From NCBI GenBank assembly GCA_038116745.1, contig JAYODW010000004.1:62001-126000 (forward strand): a stretch of DNA of 64,000 bases, written 5' to 3'. This DNA is from JAYODW01 sp038116745 (GTDB lineage Bacteria > Pseudomonadota > Gammaproteobacteria > Ga0077536). Position numbers and translations under genes: made by a program. Numbering within the stretch: the stretch's first letter is position 1; every line of letters begins with the position of its first letter. Of the stretch, positions 35,742 through 44,355 are shown piece after piece. Under the pieces are notes generated by a model. It was not told the DNA's origin and did no database searches. It saw only the letters and a list, made by a program, of their open reading frames with translations.

Positions 35742-36530
35742 TTACAGGCTGCCCAGGAAATCATCCAGCGCGCGATTGAAGTCTTCCGGCACTTCGAGGT
35801 TCGAGACGTGCGCGGCGTTCAGCTCGACGTAGCGCGAGCCTGCGACGCGGGCGTGCATGTCCTGCATCGCCACCGCCGGCGTGCCGGCATCGTGCGTGCC
35901 GGCGATGAAGAGCAGGGGCGTGGTAATCCCGGCGATCTGCTCAAGATAGTCCAGCGCCTTGATCGCGCCGCAGCAGCCCAGGTAGCCATCCAGCGGTGTG
36001 GCGCGGACCATCGCCCGGACCGCGTCCATCTGCGCCGGCCGGGCCTCGCGGGTCGGTGCCGTGAACCAGCGCTCCAGCGTCGCGTCCAGAATCGGTTCCA
36101 GGCCGCTGGCGCTGACCGCGCGGATGCGGTCATCCCATATCTGGCGCCCCTCTGGCGGAAACCCCGCCACGCAGTTCGCCGCAGTCAGGGAGAGGAGCCG
36201 CTCGGGATGGGTCAGCCCCAGTCCGAGCGCGGTCATGCCGCCCATGGACAAGCCACAGAAGTGAAATTTTTCCACCCCGAGCGCTTCCGCCAGGGCCGCG
36301 GCATCGTCAACCAGATCGGCAAAGCTGTACGGCCCCGGCGGCACCTCAGTCTGTCCGTGACCACGCTGGTCATAGCGCACCACGCGGTAGCGATCGCGCA
36401 GGTGCTCAGCCTGCGGCGCCCACATCTCGAGGTTGGCACCCAGGGAATTAGACAACAGCAGCACCGGTGCGTCGGCCGGCCCGTCGACCGCGTGGTTGAT
36501 GCTGATAGTGCGTGTTTTGATTGTGCTCAT
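35742..36530 (-). CDS. Alpha/beta hydrolase, 3-oxoadipate enol-lactonase-like
   Basis: A 262-residue alpha/beta hydrolase close to PcaD in pattern: LLSNSLGANLEMWAPQ at the N-terminus, YDQRGHGQTEVPPGPYS, and the nucleophile elbow GLSMGGM. PcaD opens 3-oxoadipate enol-lactone to 3-oxoadipate. Here no other protocatechuate-pathway gene is adjacent, so a related lactonase or esterase role is equally possible. It sits 5 bp downstream of the LLM gene and 9 bp before the GST gene in the same operon. 3-Oxoadipate is also the end product of the hydroquinone route at 45-55 kb. Confidence 0.85.
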   Translation of the reverse strand: MSTIKTRTISINHAVDGPADAPVLLLSNSLGANLEMWAPQAEHLRDRYRVVRYDQRGHGQTEVPPGPYSFADLVDDAAALAEALGVEKFHFCGLSMGGMTALGLGLTHPERLLSLTAANCVAGFPPEGRQIWDDRIRAVSASGLEPILDATLERWFTAPTREARPAQMDAVRAMVRATPLDGYLGCCGAIKALDYLEQIAGITTPLLFIAGTHDAGTPAVAMQDMHARVAGSRYVELNAAHVSNLEVPEDFNRALDDFLGSL

Positions 36531-36535
36531 GCGTC

Positions 36536-37624
36536 TTACTCTCCAAGCTGCCGGTTCACCGCCGGCATCACTTCTTCGGCCATTAATTCCATCGAGCGGC
36601 GCGACAGCTGGACGTCAGCCCAGTCATGCCCGGCATACACCAGCGTGCCGAAAGCACCGACTTCCTCACGCAGGGCGAGGATCTGCTCGGTCACCTGCTC
36701 AGGCGTGCCGCAGATAACCAGAGAGTTCATCACAAACTCGTGGGTCACTTCGGCGTCCGGCATATCGCGGCGATTCTTGAACAGGTCAGGGCGACCGTTG
36801 CCGATCAGTTTCCGCATCAGGCTGCGATAGTAGTTGCCATAAGGACCGTCGGGATCCATGGCATAGGCGCGTGCGGTTTTCTCATCTTCAGCCACGAAAA
36901 TACTCTTCGCCACCCGCCACTGCCCGACGTCAGGCTCCCGTCCGCTCTCCGCCCAGCCCTCGAGCAGCTTGTCCCAGTGCGTCCTGACCCAGGCCGGCTG
37001 GAGAAAATTGGCAGAGATGATCGACCAGCCGTGGCTGGCAGCGTTCGACACCGAGTCGGAATATGGCGACATGCACGCCACTACAATAGGCGGATACGGC
37101 TTCTGCAGCGGTCCCAGAATGGCGCCCTGCCCGATCTCTAGATCCATGGTGCGTCGCGTGGTCACCTCCCAGAACTCGCCCTTGAGGTCGTAGGGGGCCT
37201 CGCCGTCCCAGATTGCCAGCACCTGGGCGATGGCTTCGTGGAACATCGCCTTGCGATCGCGGTCCAGATTACCGAAGACCTCGGCATCAGAGCGCAGCCC
37301 GCCAGGACTGATCCCGAGAATAAAGCGGCCAGCGAGCATGTGATCGACCATCGCGACCTGAGCGGCAACCGCGGCAGGATGGCTGTTGGGCAGGTTGATA
37401 GTGCCGCTGCCGAGACGGATCTGCTTGGTGTGATAGGCCAGGCTGGCCAGAAAGATCAGGCAGGAGGTGATCGTTTCCGCCTTGTCGGTGACGTGTTCGC
37501 CGACAAAGGCCTCGTGAAAGCCGAGACTGTCAGCAAGCAGGATCGCCGCCCGATCTTCAGCCAGTGTGATGCTGTAGTCGCGCGTGATCGGATGCAGCGG
37601 CATGGTGAAATAACTGAGCTTCAT
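36536..37624 (-). CDS. Luciferase-like (LLM) monooxygenase
   Basis: A 362-residue FMN-dependent luciferase-like enzyme. It has a MKLSYFTMPLHP start, GFHEAFVGEHVTD, and a GRFILGISPGGLRSD segment close to limonene-monooxygenase and nitrilotriacetate-type members. It should use reduced flavin from a separate reductase to oxygenate a small substrate; no flavin reductase gene is next to it. Its ATG overlaps the stop of the reductive-dehalogenase-like gene (ATGA, 37621-37624), indicating tight translational coupling and a shared purpose. A decayed LLM gene lies at 44952-45370. Confidence 0.88.
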   Translation of the reverse strand: MKLSYFTMPLHPITRDYSITLAEDRAAILLADSLGFHEAFVGEHVTDKAETITSCLIFLASLAYHTKQIRLGSGTINLPNSHPAAVAAQVAMVDHMLAGRFILGISPGGLRSDAEVFGNLDRDRKAMFHEAIAQVLAIWDGEAPYDLKGEFWEVTTRRTMDLEIGQGAILGPLQKPYPPIVVACMSPYSDSVSNAASHGWSIISANFLQPAWVRTHWDKLLEGWAESGREPDVGQWRVAKSIFVAEDEKTARAYAMDPDGPYGNYYRSLMRKLIGNGRPDLFKNRRDMPDAEVTHEFVMNSLVICGTPEQVTEQILALREEVGAFGTLVYAGHDWADVQLSRRSMELMAEEVMPAVNRQLGE

Positions 37625-39870
37625 GATGTAGTCCCGTGGGAATCGTCAGCGTTGAAAGATGAGTTTTTTCGCGCGCGATACTCGGCCGCGGACAGCGCCG
37701 CCTGGTAGCGCGCATAGGCCGCCTTGCGATCCGGTGGGGCCGCTGCAGCGGCGTCGAAGGTCGGCGCGAGGTCCGGGGGGTAGCAGCCGAGCTTCTGCTC
37801 TGAGGCCCCCATCGGCGCGCGGAACACCAGCTCGCGCACGTTCGTCCGGCGCGCTTCGATAACCTGACCGTTTTCGTCGCTGTCTAGATCCCACCACCAT
37901 TTCTTCAGCGGGTTGATACGCCCATTTCCGACCCGGTCGTCGAGCGCTGCAATCCAGCCGCGCGTGAACGGCAGGTGCATCGCGGACCACAGAAAGGGCC
38001 GCTCCGCGAGCACGCCTTCGATGTTCCACGGGCAGGTTTTCATACAGCGCCCGCACATCGAGCCGGCGGCATTGGTAATGCGGTAACGCGCGCATTTTTC
38101 GACGTCGGGCTTCCACATCTCGTAGCCGTTGAACATGATCTTGTCGCCGAAAGGGATCGCCGCACAGGGACATTCGCGCGCGCATTTGCTGCACTTGTTA
38201 CAGAAATCCTGCAGGCCGAAGTCGATCGGTTGATCCACCGCCAACGGCAGGTCGGTGGTGATGATCCCGGACTTGAAACGCGGCCCGACGAACGGGTTCA
38301 GCACCAGCTCGCCGATCCTCGAGAGCTCGCCCAGGCCGGAATTGAGGATCAGCGGAATGTGCAGTACATCCTGGTCCATCACCGAATGCCCGCGTGCGCC
38401 ATAGCCGAGACGCCGGATCTGGGAGCCGACCACGCCGCCGAGCAGCTGCGCGCGCATGTAGGCGCGCATCGATTGCGCGCCCGAGATCCAGTCGTCACCG
38501 CTCGCGCCCTCCATGGTTTCGTAACCCTGGTCGATCAGGATCACGATGGCATAGCGGTGATACGGCTCGATGGGAGAACCGTCGGTGTCGTGGGAGTACC
38601 AGGCATAGTCGGGCACGCGACAGATCCCGACCATGTCCGCCCCCAGGTAATACAGCGCCGCCTTGACGAGTTCTGCATTGCGCTTCGGATCGTCATAGCC
38701 CGGCGTCCGCTCCGGCGCCGTCTCACCGTATTGCAGCGGCACCATCCCGCCCAGCACCGGCACCATGGCGTGGCCGAACGGGGATTTGGTGATCATGCGA
38801 AAACCTTTCAGCTCACGCTGCGCCTTCTCTCCCAGGTCGCCCATGGCGGCGCGGATAAACATATCGTGGCGCTTGGGCACCCGCGGCACCGCCTGTTCAT
38901 CCACCAGGGTGGTGGGCTCGGCCACTCGCTTCACGCGCTCCATGGGATACCGCCCGAGGTGATAGTCGCGCCCGCGGTATGGCTCGCCGGCATATCCGGG
39001 GCGCGCGCCGCCCCAGCCCAGCCACCATTTGAATCCGCGCGCCGATCCACTGCCGGCGGCCAGCGGACCGGCATCCTCCAGCGCAAGCGTGGTGCTCACC
39101 GCGACCAGTCCGAACCGCCGGCCGACAAAAGGGTTCCCGGATCCGCCGTCACGTTGTTCAGCAAGTCCGGCCGCCAGCGCCAGCGCGTCAAGATCAAGCT
39201 CAGCCGCGGTCACGGTATGCAGCCGCGCGTCGAAACCCAGCATGCGCAGGTAGTTGGCCATGACCGCTCCGACCTCGGCACCGCGCAGTGCGGCGCGGGC
39301 GGCCTGCATGTCGAGGATCCAGTCGGCGCCGGGCTCATCGGCGCGCGGGTCGCGCGGGTACTCAGTCAGGATGACCAGCGCGAACGGATGCTCGCAGCGC
39401 TCCTCTTCAACCGCGGACCGCGCCCAGGCTTCGCGTCCCTCGGCCACCACGTTCTCGGCCATCCGGTTGTCCGCCGCGCCTGGGGCGTAGGTGCGCGCCT
39501 GCTCCTCGGCCAGCGACACATTGGTGACGGGGACAGTGAGACGGGCGGCCTCCGGGACCCGACAGGTGGCTGCCATACTCGCATCCAGGTAATAGCAACC
39601 GCCCTGCAGGTGACGGCTGCGCTCCAGCGGCGAGTCCGGGATGGGCGCCACTGCGGGCGCCACCGGTCCGTTGCGCATCCGGTCCATGAGATCGATGTAG
39701 TCGCGCAGCACGTTGCGCAGGGAGCCGGGGCGCTGCGGCGCCTCCAGCTCGAAGGGAGCGGCAGGCGACCCCGTCGGCGGCACAGCCGCACCCGCGGCGC
39801 GTGGAAGTCGCTCCAAAGGAAAGCTACCGGCCCAGGCCGGACGTCGACGATGGGAGAACAGACGAACCAT
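37621..39870 (-). CDS. Soluble reductive dehalogenase-like cobalamin/4Fe-4S protein (RdhA family)
   Basis: A 749-residue RdhA-family protein. Cobalamin-dependent RdhAs remove halogen from organohalides by reductive cleavage. Two C-terminal 4Fe-4S sites are intact: C557, C560, C563 and C567, and C593, C606, C609 and C613. The corrin-domain region (residues about 438-545, ending NPFVGPRF) is echoed in an N-terminal copy (161-270, NPFVGRRF), an internal duplication known for the cytoplasmic catabolic type (NpRdhA). There is no Tat signal, no RdhB anchor gene, and no fused reductase domain, unlike respiratory or BhbA forms. Upstream, the ThDP enzyme gene ends 29 bp before. Whether it dehalogenates or reduces another substrate cannot be decided here. 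Confidence 0.88.
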   Translation of the reverse strand: MVRLFSHRRRPAWAGSFPLERLPRAAGAAVPPTGSPAAPFELEAPQRPGSLRNVLRDYIDLMDRMRNGPVAPAVAPIPDSPLERSRHLQGGCYYLDASMAATCRVPEAARLTVPVTNVSLAEEQARTYAPGAADNRMAENVVAEGREAWARSAVEEERCEHPFALVILTEYPRDPRADEPGADWILDMQAARAALRGAEVGAVMANYLRMLGFDARLHTVTAAELDLDALALAAGLAEQRDGGSGNPFVGRRFGLVAVSTTLALEDAGPLAAGSGSARGFKWWLGWGGARPGYAGEPYRGRDYHLGRYPMERVKRVAEPTTLVDEQAVPRVPKRHDMFIRAAMGDLGEKAQRELKGFRMITKSPFGHAMVPVLGGMVPLQYGETAPERTPGYDDPKRNAELVKAALYYLGADMVGICRVPDYAWYSHDTDGSPIEPYHRYAIVILIDQGYETMEGASGDDWISGAQSMRAYMRAQLLGGVVGSQIRRLGYGARGHSVMDQDVLHIPLILNSGLGELSRIGELVLNPFVGPRFKSGIITTDLPLAVDQPIDFGLQDFCNKCSKCARECPCAAIPFGDKIMFNGYEMWKPDVEKCARYRITNAAGSMCGRCMKTCPWNIEGVLAERPFLWSAMHLPFTRGWIAALDDRVGNGRINPLKKWWWDLDSDENGQVIEARRTNVRELVFRAPMGASEQKLGCYPPDLAPTFDAAAAAPPDRKAAYARYQAALSAAEYRARKNSSFNADDSHGTTS

Positions 39871-39899
39871 GTGCAGGATCCTCCTCTCTGACGCCGGGC

Positions 39900-41507
39900 T
39901 CAGCTACCTGGCGTCATCACCAGGTCAATGACAGCGGCGGTACCGGCCGCAAATGCGCTTTCGAGCGCGCCTTCGAATTTGCCCGTGTGCTCCACCCGGG
40001 CGCCGAAGAGCCCGAAGGTCCGCGCCATGGCCGCGAAATCGGGGTTGGTCAACTCGGTGCCCAGAGGACGTCCGGGATAATGACGGTCCTGGTGCATTTC
40101 AATCGTGCCGTAGCGGGCGTTATTGAATACCAGGATTAGCGGCCTCGCGCCGTACTTAGCCGCAGTGGCCAGCTCCATCCCCGTCATGAGCATACCGCCG
40201 TCGCCGACGCAGCCGATCACCTGACGCTCGGGCAGCGTGAGCGCGGCGCCTATGGCGCTGGGCACACCGTGCCCCATCGCGCCGTTAACCGGACCGAGCA
40301 GACGACCAGGTCGACGGTACTGGCGGTAGCGGTGCGGCCAGACGGTGAAATTGCCGGCGTCGATCGCCACTACCGCGTCGTCGCGAAGATGGCTGTTCAG
40401 AATCTGCATGACTGCATGCGGATCGAGCGGTTCCCTGCCGCGCTCGCGCTCGAGGCTGGCGCGATAGGCTGCATTAAGACGCTGGCACCAGGGCACGGTG
40501 TCCGCGCGCACGCCGGGTGCGGCTGCGGCCAGCGCTGCGCTCGTCGCTTCGATATCCGCCACCACCGCAATCTGTGGGGAATAATTCACACTGAGCTCGC
40601 GCGCCTGGGGGTAGACGTGGATCAGCGTGCGCTCGCGCCCGTCATTGAACAGGGTGTACCCCAGCGTCGTCGGCTCGTCGAGACGCGCGCCCAGCACCAA
40701 AACACAATCTGCCTCGGCTGCAAGCTCTGTCGCCTCGGGATGGGCGTTGTAGCCCAGGTAGCCGGCATAGCAAGGATGCCGGTTGTCGAAACAATCCTGG
40801 CGACGGAAGGCCGTCATCACCGGAATCACATGAGCCTCGGCAAAACGCACCAGGTCGGCGACGGCGGCGTCGGTCCAGGTGCCGCCGCCGGCAATGATCA
40901 GCGGCCGCTCAGCCTGCGCCAGCGCCGCACGGATGCGACCGAGGTCGTCCGCGCCCGGGCCAGCCGCAGCCGCCGGGGCGACTCGTGGACCCGCCTGCGT
41001 GGTTGCTTCAGTCAGCACATCTTCAGGTAATGCCAGCGCCACAGGCCCCGGACGCCCGCTTTCCGCAATGCGAAACGCGCGGGCAAAAGCCGCGCCCAGG
41101 TCGTCGGCCTGCTCGATCTGCTCAACGTGCTTGACCAGCTGCGGCAGCAAGCTGGTGTAGTCCAGCTCCTGAAAGGCCTCGCGACCTAAATGGCGGCGCG
41201 ACACCTGGCCGATGCCGATCACCAGCGGGATCGAAGCCTGCTGCGCGACATGCAGAGCTATCGTCGCATTGGTTGCACCCGGGCCACGGGTGACAAAGAC
41301 GACGCCAGCCCGCTGCCGCAGCCGTGCATTCGCGCAGGCCATGAAGGCGGCGCCGCTTTCGTGCCGACATGAGATGTAGCGGATCTGATCCTGCGCGCCG
41401 TAAAGCCCGTCCAGTACCGCGAGATAGCTTTCGCCGGGCACGCCGAAGACGGTATCAACCCCCTGCTCCAGCAACGCCGCGACGACCTGTTCACCGCCGC
41501 TGCTCAT
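39900..41507 (-). CDS. Thiamine-diphosphate enzyme (acetolactate synthase large-subunit-like)
   Basis: A 535-residue ThDP-dependent enzyme. The activating glutamate lies in RHESGAAFMA near residue 50, and the cofactor motif GDGGMLMTGMEL ends in FNN some 28 residues later. The family makes or breaks C-C bonds next to a carbonyl: acetolactate synthase, oxalyl-CoA decarboxylase, benzaldehyde lyase and sulfoacetaldehyde acetyltransferase are relatives. No small regulatory subunit gene follows, which argues against the biosynthetic acetolactate enzyme. It is 37 bp after the quinone oxidoreductase and 29 bp before the RdhA-like gene, so it is part of a catabolic operon. The true reaction is unknown. 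Confidence 0.85.
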   Translation of the reverse strand: MSSGGEQVVAALLEQGVDTVFGVPGESYLAVLDGLYGAQDQIRYISCRHESGAAFMACANARLRQRAGVVFVTRGPGATNATIALHVAQQASIPLVIGIGQVSRRHLGREAFQELDYTSLLPQLVKHVEQIEQADDLGAAFARAFRIAESGRPGPVALALPEDVLTEATTQAGPRVAPAAAAGPGADDLGRIRAALAQAERPLIIAGGGTWTDAAVADLVRFAEAHVIPVMTAFRRQDCFDNRHPCYAGYLGYNAHPEATELAAEADCVLVLGARLDEPTTLGYTLFNDGRERTLIHVYPQARELSVNYSPQIAVVADIEATSAALAAAAPGVRADTVPWCQRLNAAYRASLERERGREPLDPHAVMQILNSHLRDDAVVAIDAGNFTVWPHRYRQYRRPGRLLGPVNGAMGHGVPSAIGAALTLPERQVIGCVGDGGMLMTGMELATAAKYGARPLILVFNNARYGTIEMHQDRHYPGRPLGTELTNPDFAAMARTFGLFGARVEHTGKFEGALESAFAAGTAAVIDLVMTPGS

Positions 41508-41544
41508 GGCGCTGCCCGCCGCTCAGCGCAGATGGGCGCTCGGC

Positions 41545-42516
41545 TCACGGTGCCAGAATGGGAATGCTGAGTTCAGCGCGATCCTCGAGATGCAGATGCG
41601 CCGCAGCGGCATCGGCAAGCGCAAAACGTTTGACCGGATGCGGCCGCAGAACGCCTGCATCCAGCGCCTCGAACACGCGCCCGGCGCTCAGCTCGAGCTC
41701 GGCGCGTTCGGCAACGTAATCGTTAAGACGCGGACGCGTCAGATAGAGCGATCCCAGGCGCGACAGTCCCAGCACATCGTAGGGGTCCGGCTTTCCGGAA
41801 GCGTTGCCGTAGGCAACCATGAGGCCGCGGCGACGCAGGCATTCCAGTGATTTCTCGAACGTGTCTTTCCCGACCGAGTCGTAGACCACATCCACGCCGC
41901 GTCCGCCCGTCATCGCCTTCACCTGCTCCACGAAGTCGTCCTGCTGATGCAGCAACACCTGCTCCGCTCCGGCCTCCCGCGCCGCGGCAAACTTGCTCTC
42001 GCTGCCGACGGTGGCGATGACCCGAGCGCCCAGGTGTCGCGCCCACTGCACCATGAGCAGACCCGTGCCGCCGACCGCCGCATGGACAATGACGGTTTCA
42101 TCCGGCTGCACGGCATGCAGCCGGAACAGCAGGTATTCGGCCGTCATAGCGCGGGTCAGGGTCGCGGCCACAACATCAGGATCAACGCCGTCCGGAATGC
42201 GGACCACCTGATCCGCGCGGATCACCCGCCTTTCACAGTAGGCCCTGGCGACTGAACCGTAGGCCACCGTATCACCCTCAGCCAGCTCACTTACCCCTGG
42301 ACCAAGTGCTTCAACCACCCCCACCGCCTGGTCGCCGATCACGGCCGGCAGGGGAATGGGATAAATGCCACGACGGAAATAGGTGTCGATGTAGTTGACC
42401 CCGATCCCCGTGTGACGGATGAGCACTTCGCCCGGGCCCGGGCTGCCCAGATCGATTTCGGACAGGGTCAGCTGTTCAACGCCGCCATAGGCGTGAATGA
42501 CAATAGCGGGGGTCAC
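41545..42516 (-). CDS. NADPH:quinone reductase (zeta-crystallin-like, MDR superfamily)
   Basis: A 323-residue medium-chain dehydrogenase/reductase of the quinone oxidoreductase group. Key segments are YFRRGIYPIPLPAVIGDQAVGVVEALG at the N-terminus and a coenzyme-binding loop VIVHAAVGGTGLLMVQWARHLGA. The zinc ligands of alcohol dehydrogenases are absent, as usual for quinone reductases. The start codon is GTG at 42516, with GGAGAA 8 bases upstream. It is the first gene of a minus-strand train that includes the ThDP enzyme and the RdhA-like protein. Its first 47 codons and promoter are duplicated at 44118-44326. Confidence 0.9.
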   Translation of the reverse strand: MTPAIVIHAYGGVEQLTLSEIDLGSPGPGEVLIRHTGIGVNYIDTYFRRGIYPIPLPAVIGDQAVGVVEALGPGVSELAEGDTVAYGSVARAYCERRVIRADQVVRIPDGVDPDVVAATLTRAMTAEYLLFRLHAVQPDETVIVHAAVGGTGLLMVQWARHLGARVIATVGSESKFAAAREAGAEQVLLHQQDDFVEQVKAMTGGRGVDVVYDSVGKDTFEKSLECLRRRGLMVAYGNASGKPDPYDVLGLSRLGSLYLTRPRLNDYVAERAELELSAGRVFEALDAGVLRPHPVKRFALADAAAAHLHLEDRAELSIPILAP

Positions 42517-42584
42517 GCGTGTTCTCCGGGTGTGTGGTCAGCCGAGTATACCCGCGCGGCATGGGGCCTGATTCCCTGCAATGC
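42376..42584. repeat. Direct repeat, left copy (qor start and upstream)
   Basis: A 209-bp block, colinear with 44118-44326 at an offset of 1742 bp, with five mismatches and no gaps. It covers the first 47 codons of the quinone reductase gene and its upstream region. Weaker similarity continues at both ends, to about 42358 and 42605. Confidence 0.95.
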
Positions 42585-43099
42585 CAACGCCAACAACCGT
42601 TGGGGTACACCTCATTCGAACGGAAATCAGACGTTCACAACACGTAAATCATCTCTAGCAGCCCAGCTGCCTAGATCTTCCGAACCCATAACCAAGCCGT
42701 TCGAGACTGGTTATAGCGGTGAGAGCTGCTCGCCGCATGAGGTCGACATCCATATCTCATGGACATTTTTCTACTACAGACCGGCTAGCTTCAGAGGGCG
42801 CGCCGCCGGACAGGCCAGTAATTGCCCAAAATGATGCGTTTCCTTTCCCGGTTCTTTCGTCCGCAGGGGGGATGGTCGAAATAGGACCTCTGTCTTGCGC
42901 CTTGCGCATATCCGCTGAGAGGCCATCCGAAGCTTGCGAAACCTCTGCCGGACCGCCCCAGCCTCAGACATCGAAACAGAACAGGTAGGGAAGGCATCGC
43001 GGTTAGCTATTCAAAAAGCGGGGTTGTCCTTCTCAGCTTCTATCTGCGGAAGCTGGCTCACCCCCCCTAAGGGCGGGCTGTCTCAACTGCTCAGATAGC
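42585..43099. other. AT-richer non-coding stretch of the insert
   Basis: About 515 bp at the left side of the inserted block. It is visibly less GC-rich than its flanks and its short open frames have no ribosome site or family resemblance. I find no RNA gene, IS end or clear terminator. It may be remnant DNA of the incoming segment. Confidence 0.5.
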
Positions 43100-43789
43100 T
43101 TAACCGGCCAATCGCAGAGCGTAGTAGAAATGATGCGAGAAAAGCCCAAGATTCGATTCCTGAAACAGCCGCTTCCAGGGTTTCCGGGACACCGGCCTGT
43201 AAATTCTAATTAATTCGAATCCCAGTCTCCGGGACAGTTCATAGATCATAGACTCAGTCATCCATAGGACATGTTCACAGCTAGCAGTGAACATTCGCTT
43301 CCTAACGACCCGGAAAACGTTTGTTAAACAAAAAGGGTTAGGGGTCGCGATCAGCAAAATTCCGTCGAGCTCAAGATGTCGTCTCGCAAACGCAAACAAT
43401 GAGTCCAGGGAATGCACGTGCTCTATCAAATCTCCCATAAAGACGACTTGGAACTGCCTGCCCAGAAACCGATCCGATGTCGCGTCACATAGCGCCACAT
43501 CAAAGCCGTCCTTCTTCAGCGCATCAACCATAGACTGAACAATATCGATCCCAAGGCAGTCCGAAGCGACTTGAACGATCTTCCTGTGCTTCCACTTGGT
43601 TGACCTAAAGCGAGGCAAATCGTGGGCCGCCGCTCCGATATCTAGGACCGACTTGCCTTCAAACAAGTGGAGTAACCCACTGAAGCCACCGGCAAGGGGT
43701 TGTGTCAAGGACTGCAGATGCCTCTGAATATCTTCGAGGACAGAAGTGTCTTTCGGATCGTCTGTTCGTGCGGTCCAGTCAATAGTCAT
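43100..43789 (-). CDS. Class I SAM-dependent methyltransferase
   Basis: A 229-residue methyltransferase. The SAM-binding motif I is VLDIGAAAHDLPRF, preceded by GKS; motif II/III is VVFMGDLIEHVHSLDSL, followed by LELDGILLIATPNPFC. This layout (Methyltransf_23-like) is common in surface-polysaccharide or small-molecule methylation islands. Its codon use and base composition are more AT-rich than the flanking genes, and it is bounded by the direct repeat, so it was probably acquired. Its ATG lies inside the end of the short upstream frame at 43779-43982. The substrate is unknown. Confidence 0.85.
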   Translation of the reverse strand: MTIDWTARTDDPKDTSVLEDIQRHLQSLTQPLAGGFSGLLHLFEGKSVLDIGAAAHDLPRFRSTKWKHRKIVQVASDCLGIDIVQSMVDALKKDGFDVALCDATSDRFLGRQFQVVFMGDLIEHVHSLDSLFAFARRHLELDGILLIATPNPFCLTNVFRVVRKRMFTASCEHVLWMTESMIYELSRRLGFELIRIYRPVSRKPWKRLFQESNLGLFSHHFYYALRLAG

Positions 43790-43982
43790 AGTCAGGAGCC
43801 TCGATAATGCCCCCGCTCTGCTCAGGTAGTTTTGCTTCTTTCACGCTACTCACGATATTCGCAATGGAATCGCAGCCTTCCTGCTTGGATAGCATACGAC
43901 CAACCTGATGAATCACTGGATGCGGCACTGAGTTGACGAATGCTTCCCCATCTTCCAAGGCAGCGATGGGATAGCGTCCCAT
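43779..43982 (-). CDS. Short hypothetical protein upstream of the methyltransferase
   Basis: A 67-residue reading frame (MGRYPIAALEDGEAF to APDYDY) that overlaps the methyltransferase start by 11 bp. An in-frame stop lies shortly upstream, so it is either a small gene or the tail of a lost one. It is hydrophilic, without a signal peptide or recognised motif. The AT-richer composition matches the methyltransferase, not the flanks. I do not recognise it. Confidence 0.4.
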   Translation of the reverse strand: MGRYPIAALEDGEAFVNSVPHPVIHQVGRMLSKQEGCDSIANIVSSVKEAKLPEQSGGIIEAPDYDY

Positions 43983-44081
43983 CACATGACAAGCTGCTCA
44001 ATAGAAGCGTTATAGCGACTGAGGGGACGTTGCCCCCCGCTGTAGGCTCACATAACGAAATCGGGCACCTCAAGGAGCTGG

Positions 44082-44258
44082 TCACAGGCGGTGGGTAACA
44101 GGATAGAGCCTTGGACAGAAATAGGTGTCGATGTAGTTCACCCCGATCCCCGTGTGACGAATGAGCACTTCACCCGGGCCCGGGCTGCCCAGATCGATTT
44201 CGGACAGGGTCAGCTGTTCAACGCCGCCATAGGCGTGAATGACAATAGCGGGGGTCAC
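44082..44258 (-). pseudogene. Truncated duplicate of the quinone reductase gene start
   Basis: The first 47 codons match the quinone reductase at 41545-42516 almost exactly, including the GTG start and ribosome site. After TYF the frame diverges and stops at 44082, leaving a 58-residue stub. It lies in the right-hand direct repeat and is not expected to be functional. Confidence 0.85.
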
Positions 44259-44326
44259 GCGTGTTCTCCGGGTGTGTGGTCAGCCGAGTATACCCGCGCG
44301 GCAAGGGGCCTGATTCCCTACAATGC
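44118..44326. repeat. Direct repeat, right copy
   Basis: Partner of 42376-42584. It places the old upstream region of the quinone reductase directly before the isomerase gene at 44356, as expected if the two genes were originally divergent neighbours and a segment was inserted between them. Confidence 0.95.
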
Positions 44327-44355
44327 GGGCGCCAGCAACTGCCGGAGAGCCATCC

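Noticed and set aside
35070..36830. A 586-codon open frame on the plus strand across two genes
   Set aside because: It runs antisense through the GST and enol-lactonase-like genes and has no motif or ribosome site.
37975..39891. A 638-codon open frame on the plus strand
   Set aside because: It is antisense to the RdhA-like gene, whose iron-sulfur motifs and length are convincing.
39900..41507. Biosynthetic acetolactate synthase (ilvB)
   Set aside because: There is no ilvN-type small subunit or other branched-chain gene nearby; the operon context is catabolic.
42606..44100. An insertion sequence or integron cassette
   Set aside because: No transposase, integrase, terminal inverted repeat or attC-like hairpin was seen; the flanking repeat is a gene fragment.
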